Assembly (NCBI GenBank): GCA_934047225.1
Contig: OW203997.1
Span: 5,814,417 to 5,878,416, forward strand
Length of the DNA: 64,000 nucleotides
From: Ypsolopha sequella
Taxonomy: Eukaryota; Arthropoda; Insecta; Lepidoptera; Ypsolophidae
Reading direction: 5' to 3'
Positions 58,300 through 64,000 of the stretch are shown here, piece after piece; positions within the stretch are counted from its first letter, which is position 1, and every line of letters begins with the position of its first letter. The position numbers and the translations under genes are program-made. The notes below the pieces were generated by a model. That model did not search any database and was not told the origin of the DNA. It saw only the letters and a program-made list of their open reading frames with translations.

Positions 58300-58571
58300 A
58301 TTTAACGTGAAATTTAATCAACCGCCCGAATTCATACTCGAGGCTCGGTTAGTGATCAATCAGGAACAATGTTTAATGACATTTCGGGTGAAATTCCTAA
58401 AAAAAAATTTTTGCTACTGTACTTCGTATGCAAGGAATTGTATTTGAACTACTCCAGTTCGTATAAGATCATTTTTTTTTATTGTTTCGATCATAGAACC
58501 TTGTTCCTGATCAGTCTGATCACTGAGTCTCTAGTATGAATCATTTACGGTTGATTTAATTTCACCTTGTA
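58300..58571. mobile_element. Foldback MITE related to 34989-35250
   Basis: Left arm 'gtgaaatttaatcaacc', 'gaattcatactcgaggc' and 'gatcaatcaggaaca' pairs imperfectly with the right arm 'tgttcctgatcagtctgatc', 'tagtatgaatcat' and 'ggttgatttaatttcacctt'. The 5910-5960 segment ('gtgaaatttaatcaaccac') is a fragment of the same family. Confidence 0.75.
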
Positions 58572-59239
58572 GAAGAGGATATTTTAATAAATAAGCCATC
58601 AACACGCCACAACAAATGTGAACGACACCCTCATGTCGTGCCATGTTCTCCTTTAATTAGAATTCGTCTTTAATTAGATTTACTATTTTAACTAGAATTA
58701 CAAATAAAGCAAAATCGCCTCTATTTCCAGCTGCTACGGTTCAGCAATAGGCTGGTCATGTATAAGCTCCAATAGTAGGGATCTCGCGTGCGTGACTATA
58801 ACTATAACTATAGTAAGTGTTATACAAATTCATTCATGAATGGGTGTCCAGATGATTGTGCCCGCTGGGCCGCTAAAATGCCACGTTAAACTATAATTAT
58901 TTTTTTGATTTCATTTCTATGTTTATTGAATATTCTTCAATTAACCCTCGAAGTGAAGCGTTGAGGTCGTCAGCTGGGTTAAAAATATCGCTTTGACTTC
59001 GAAAATTGACATTTTCTTATCAACATTTTTTACTCGTATTGAGCCTGAACAGACTCCGCAAAAAAAAGCCGCTTCTTTCATACAGAAATGCCAATCCTAT
59101 AGTACCATTCTCGATACCATTTTGTTACAGAACTTTTAACTATTTAGCTCTGATAAGCAACCCATTATCTCATCTAGCGAACGTAACACCTTGTAACACT
59201 AGCTTGACATGACACCATCCATCAACATCTTAGCCCCCC

Positions 59240-59501
59240 AAGCGCATCAGTACATGTATCTACGTAACACGCACCACAATCGTCCGTGCAATATGAACGT
59301 AGTCGCTCCGTAACATCCGCGTGATACGATCAATCCCAGCACCCGCTCCATTCGAAATTCAAAAATCTTTCGAAAATCGAACTCTTCACGCGAAAGCCGA
59401 GAAAACAAGCGAAGCGTTCATTTTAAAAATGAGTTTTAATTAAAAAGTGACCAAAGAGTTTGCAATGCGCTAACTGTTTAAGGATTACCAAGGATGTTCA
59501 A
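59240..59501 (+). CDS. Possible alternative first exon (ATGTTCAA|GTGAGT)
   Basis: Repeat-free, GC- and CpG-richer sequence resembles a 5' UTR. It contains very short upstream frames (for example ATG AGT TTT AAT TAA). The last ATG, at 59494, is followed after eight bases by the donor GTGAGT (59502). If unspliced it would stop after three codons, so it makes sense only as a spliced start. It ends in phase 2, the same as host exon 3 at 53825, so both could feed the same downstream exon outside the window. This would give a second promoter for the host gene. No TATA box is seen. Chance cannot be excluded. Confidence 0.4.
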
Positions 59502-60062
59502 GTGAGTAAAAAAGCGTTTTTGTGTGTAATTTATTTTTATATTATTTATAATTGGGTTCAAAATATATTTAATTAATTCAGCAAATTTAGATCGTTGTCG
59601 GAGTTGCTCGGTTCCAGTCTGATAATGATAAAGTATGGGTTTATGATGTGTTGAAACTTATGTACATTCATTACCGCTGCGTTCCTAGATAATATTTTGC
59701 AGATAATATTTTTAGCTCACTGAAAGTTTTTTGGAAGCCATTTTTCAATTACTGATTTGAACGAAATTCATTTTAATGTCTCCACTGTTTAATACCATAC
59801 AATTTATAAAAGACATTGTAATATTACATTGAATGAAAGTTCTGTAATTATTTCGTTATCAATATCCTGCAAAGTTAGAAACCAACATAAATAAACTGCA
59901 TTATTACTATGAATCGTGCTTTGCGCAATATCCCTTTGCGATACCACTGCATGTTCATAGTCCATGCTTGTGCATAAATATTAAATCATGATTCACAGTC
60001 ATTTACGAAAACATTACCCATTACCGGCTTCGCCGTAGTCAGGTAAAAAAACGAGGCCACAC

Positions 60063-60625
60063 ACATTTAAATCTGAATAAGAACCCAGTTGTGAACTTCA
60101 GCGAATCCATCTTGGAATGACAGGAGATACGTAAGGCCATACGAAATGGTGATTAGCATGGGGGGATGATGACCATGAGTCCAGGACTCAGTCCAGACCA
60201 TGAGGCGGTGACGGTGACCGGGAAACAGGCAGAGGCTTTGTAAAAAAAAACCGGCCAAGTGCGAGTCGCACTCGCACATGAAGGGTTCCGTACCATTATC
60301 TATAAAAACGGCAAAAAAAAAACATATCAGTTGTATGGGAGCCTCTTTAAATATTTATTTTATTCTGTTTTTTAGTATTTGTTGTTATAGCAGCAACAGA
60401 AATACACCATCTGTGAAAATTTCAAGTGTCTAACTATCACGGTCATGAGATACGCCTGGTGACAACAGACAGACAGAAGGACAGACAGACGGACAGCGGA
60501 GTCTTAGTAATAGGGTCCCGTTGGTTACCCTTTGGGTACGGAACCCTAAAAACGAGGCCACAAACATTTGAATCTGAATAAGAACCCAGGTGTGAACTTC
60601 AGCGAATCCATCTTGGTATAATTGG
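60063..60625 (+). repeat. Direct duplication around a moth dispersed repeat
   Basis: 'aatctgaataagaaccca' with 'gtgaacttcagcgaatcca' occurs at 60071-60117 and again at 60569-60615, each preceded by 'aaacgaggccac'. The moth repeat (60249-60552) lies between. The ~60-bp duplication is too long for a target-site duplication and diverges slightly. Confidence 0.7.
60249..60552 (+). repeat. Moth 'ggccaagtgcgagtcgcac' repeat, copy 2
   Basis: Complete copy from 'aaaccggccaagtgcgagtc' through 'ttgttgttatagcagcaac', (GACAGACAG)-rich sequence and 'cggagtcttagtaataggg' to 'tttgggtacggaaccct'. Closely similar to 11250-11520 and 62693-62990, so relatively young. Confidence 0.8.
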
Positions 60626-60988
60626 ATATCCGAAACGAGCCAAATAAACATAAGTTAGGAGGTCTCTTAAAAAGTATATTTTAGAGACACTCAATATTAA
60701 TCATCGGTAATGTAAACAAAAATATTTGTTTTCTTTTATATTTGAATTTTAGATAATAGAAAACGATTTATTTTTTGTTACTCACGAGACTCATTCCTGC
60801 AGTCAAACTGTTTACAGTTTTGCAGGGCATTGTTTTAAAATATAAGATTTGTTTCCTGTATAATAATTTTAATACAAAAAATCCTATAAAAGTCTCAAAA
60901 TCGAGGCTCCATTCGGCGTGGTAATGGCCAAGAAGCCCACATAAAAAGGATAAAGAAGAGGTATTTTCCTAAGTTAGTTCAGATATGC

Positions 60989-61378
60989 TGTTAAGACTGT
61001 ACCTGAGCCTAGAGCATGACAAACTTCAGTCTATCTAAGATTCGTTTGAAGAAATTCGGACTCTCCTTGTATTGAAAAAAATATATTTGGTTTATTAATC
61101 TTTTCTCTAGGGATCTTACGTATAAACAATGTACTAAGATTTATACTTTTGTCAAAAAAATATGTTTTGCACCCTCTTTTTTTTTGGTTTTCAAACGTTC
61201 GCTTGAAGAACGCGGTGAAGAGATCAACTTGATTTTTGTTTCATAAAATAGGTAATGGAAATATGAAGGTATATCACCTAAATTCAATATTTTTTTTCCT
61301 ACAAAATATTTCAGTATTAGCTAAAAACACACCAATTTGTTGTTTCGCTGCGTGATCACTAGTATTACGCGTCTAAGA
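60989..61378 (+). repeat. Dispersed repeat R4, copy 2
   Basis: Matches 50266-50640 over its length, with indels in the A-rich parts. Neither copy has a conserved reading frame. Confidence 0.7.
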
Positions 61379-62125
61379 AAAAGAGGCCAAAGAGCCAACA
61401 TATAATCGCCTCTATGAAAAGCAAATAAAGTCTTTGCCATTAGACTTATTGTGCTGGACGGGTAATAAAAAAAGTTGCTAGAGTATGCCATCTTCTTAAA
61501 TGATGATGTAATTAAAGCTCTCCCGCATCATGTTGCTACTGTTACAGTTGCCATGATGATAAGGAATTGCTGTTTAGTATACGGGGATCTAGATGAACTT
61601 TTTTGCATGCTTAACATCAGTTTTGCATTGGATTCAGTTCCGTCAATGTAACTGGCAAAAAAAAAAATGGCGTGTTTTTTGACTCAAGACAATTATTAAT
61701 TACACTTTAAAAATAAACATTATTTCAATCTTCTTTTAATTAATATACTTTCAAAAAATGCATGAATTTCACGAAATAAGCGATTCAGTTTCCATATTTC
61801 GAAACTGATTGAAACGAAACCAGCACACGCAGATACTTACTAGAAAAAAACATCTTTATTACACTAAGAAATTTTAGTTATTGTCCTAATGTGGCCGCGA
61901 TTTCAAAATAACTGAAGTGTTGCTTGCGCGGCCTCTGATTAGAGCAGGATAGACAGTTAAAAAACAAAAGCGTTAGAGCAGGACTGAATTTTAGCATTGT
62001 GCAGCCCCTTATGCTCTTCTATTTCGTCCGGGTACTTTTGTTTTGACCTTTCATCAGTATGGCGTCAATTTGGTAGGCATTACAGAATTGCTTTATACCG
62101 TAACGCAAATCATCGTATGCATTTG

Positions 62126-62212
62126 ACAGTTTAAAACGTACGGTTTCAGTTGTCGAACTGGTATTCGCCTAAGCAAATTACACAGTTTGACAATTGAAAT
62201 CGTACGTTTTAC
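62126..62212. repeat. Imperfect inverted repeat with GTACG core
   Basis: 'aaaacgtacggtttcagttg' with 'tcgaac' pairs with 'tttgacaattgaaatcgtac' and 'gtttta'. The arms are ~28 bp around a ~28-nt loop. It may be a MITE remnant. Confidence 0.6.
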
Positions 62213-62692
62213 GTCGCACGTTTCTTACACAATTCCACAACAGGTCACAACGACATCGCCGTAGCATTTCGTAGAGGTGAAAATCACTGGTCGAATTCGT
62301 AGACATCGCGTCATAGTAGCTACGTACGACTTAGATGAACAATTTTAACCATTTCTAATTTTATCAAAATAACTGAAGTTCTCTAAAAAATATTTTCATT
62401 TAATTTAACACTTATACACACAAGAAAAATAAGAAATTAAATATTTTCGACAAATATTTCGGCCCCCAATCTTCGCTATTTTTGGAGTCTGTATCACTGC
62501 ATGCTAATGTTTTTTTAACAATGGGCTATGAGTTGCGGAGATGAGTGTAGGAAGTACGCTCTGTTGCGTACAACGTATTTGCATGTACGTGCCAGCTACG
62601 GTACGTTATGTACGTCCATTTCCTCTATGTGTTGTTCAACACATAGCCTTTAGCACGAGGTCTTACCTACTTTTAAGAAAAACGGACGCTTT

Positions 62693-62990
62693 TTTAGGGT
62701 ACCGAACCCAAAGGGTAACCAACGGGACCCTATTACTAAGACTCCGCTCTCCGTCTGTCTGTCCGTCTGTCACCAGGCTGTATCTCATGAATCGTGATAG
62801 TTAGACAGTTGAAATTTTCACAGATGATGTCTTTCTGTTGCCACTATGACAAAAAATACTAAAAAACAGAATAAAATAAATATTTAAGGGGGCTCCCATA
62901 CAAGAGACATGTTTTTTTGCCGTTTATACATATAGATAATTGTGCGGATCCCTTCGTGCGCGAGTCCGACTCGCACTTGGCCGGTTTTCT
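62693..62990 (-). repeat. Moth 'ggccaagtgcgagtcggac' repeat, copy 3
   Basis: Inverted complete copy: 'agggtaccgaacccaaagg', 'cgtctgtctgtccgtctgtc', 'gtatctcatgaatcgtgat' and finally 'gcgagtccgactcgcac' with 'ttggccggtttt'. Confidence 0.8.
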
Positions 62991-63189
62991 TCAGTTTGTT
63001 TCACTCTAACGGTGAGTGTCCCATTTCGTAGTAGCTGTTGATATACTAAATTGTATTCGTTTTTTGAAAAACCCATCTAGATAAAATATTAGGGACAAAC
63101 GAACGGACTTTGAATTTTAGAAAAGTACGTAGGTAGATGCTAACTTACTGTATAATTAATAAAGATGTGCCCCAGTGCCCCAGAAAAGA

Positions 63190-63490
63190 AAATAAATATA
63201 TATTTTTTATACGCTAATAAATAAAAATAAAAATAAAATAAAAAATGTCATTGATTAATTATAATAACAGTAAAAATTTTATTAGATAAAATTAAAGATA
63301 AATAAAATAGATGCAATAAAATATTCAATAAAAATTTAAGTAACATAATAAACAATGTAAAAGTATAATGATGCAAATAAATATAATAATAAATAAATAA
63401 AAAAAAAATTAAGGTCCCTGAAAAATTTAAATCGGGGGAAACAGGATTAAAACAAAAAAAAAAATAATAATAATAATAATAAAGATGGTT
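63190..63490. repeat. AT-rich low-complexity tract with (AAT)n
   Basis: (AATAA)n-like sequence over 300 bp ends in 'aataataataataataataa' near 63463-63482. The minus-strand 82-codon frame here reflects the composition and is not a gene. Confidence 0.8.
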
Positions 63491-63801
63491 AAGCACTAAC
63501 TATTCAGACAGAATTCACATAACGGCTATATCAAAGATAAGATATAGTAGCGTAATAGTAATTACAAAAAGAAAAAAGTAATTAGTGTATACGATTGTGC
63601 TACGCCTTTATATTGCTCAAACCGAGTTTCAATAGAACTGTATTAAATCAAAACAATTTTTTTATTCATAAGTATTTATAATCTATATATATTCAGACAT
63701 TTCTAGCTAGACATAACAGTAAATATCTTGATTTTGAACACAAACACATGTATTATTTGTTTCATGAAATATATTTGTTGCACACTTCCCAACCGGGGGG
63801 G

Positions 63802-63962
63802 GGCTCTACCGCGTAATTCTCATTTGTATCAACTTCAAGCAAATGCATGCGAAATTCAACGCGTGCAAAAGAGATGGAATGTTAGGCGGGCGTCGTCGCA
63901 CGCACGTCAAATTTCAATTTCAAGTTGATGTTGATGAAAATGAGAATTACGCGGTAGACCCG
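63802..63962 (+). mobile_element. 'taccgcgtaattctca' MITE, copy 3 (complete)
   Basis: Begins GGGCTCTACCGCGTAATTC and ends TGAGAATTACGCGGTAGACCC, with inner 'caacttcaagcaaatgcatg' and 'caagttgatgttgatgaaaa'. It is 161 bp and non-coding. It follows a G9 run, and no clear target duplication is seen. Confidence 0.8.
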
Positions 63963-64000
63963 CGGTTTCGGAAATCAATCTATCTTCAGGGGATACAAAA

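Overview
This window looks like a piece of a lepidopteran (moth or butterfly) nuclear chromosome. It is AT-rich and has no bacterial gene organisation. It has spliced exons with GT-AG borders and is crowded with interspersed repeats of types I recognise from moth and butterfly genomes: the 'GGCCAAGTGCGAGTCGGACTCGC' type dispersed repeat, tRNA-headed SINEs, non-LTR retrotransposon 3' tails and many small inverted-repeat elements (MITEs). No rRNA, CRISPR array, complete virus or functional tRNA gene is supported. All identifications come from reading the sequence; no database was searched.

Layout. 1-13 kb: repeat-dense flank with a TTAA-flanked MITE family, SINEs, a hAT MITE, a 123-bp satellite, a 32-bp minisatellite and the moth dispersed repeat. 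13-29 kb: mostly unique sequence. At 17.24-17.50 kb it holds a probable first exon (short ORF MMTSLYPE ending at a strong splice donor). The following 35 kb is probably one long intron filled by later insertions. 30.06-32.72 kb: a 2.66-kb DNA transposon with ~330-bp terminal inverted repeats. It carries a decayed gene for a PIN/XPG-like nuclease with a Cys-rich C-terminus, itself broken by a 160-bp SINE with a 9-bp target duplication. 35-36.2 kb: three MITEs. 37.74-40.30 kb: seven near-identical 396-bp SINE-containing units, three on one strand and four on the other, meeting head to head across a 42-bp centre. The block is bracketed by a 12-bp direct repeat. 41-52 kb: more MITEs, including four TTAA elements or fragments across the window and three hAT elements with target duplications in this part. 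53.1-53.83 kb: two short coding exons of the host gene. 54.4-56.4 kb: a three-exon DDE transposase-like gene on the minus strand, intact except for one frameshift. 57.36-57.96 kb: an insertion holding the first part of a probable tyrosine recombinase. 59.2-59.5 kb: a possible second promoter and first exon of the host gene. 60-64 kb: repeats.

The host gene runs on the plus strand: exon 17.5 kb, then 53.12-53.24 kb, then 53.71-53.83 kb, and on beyond the window. Phases agree at each junction. The 59.5-kb exon ends in the same phase as the 53.8-kb exon, so both could splice to the same downstream exon. I could not identify its product. The most unusual structures are the palindromic SINE array, the nuclease-carrying TIR element and the multi-exon DDE gene.
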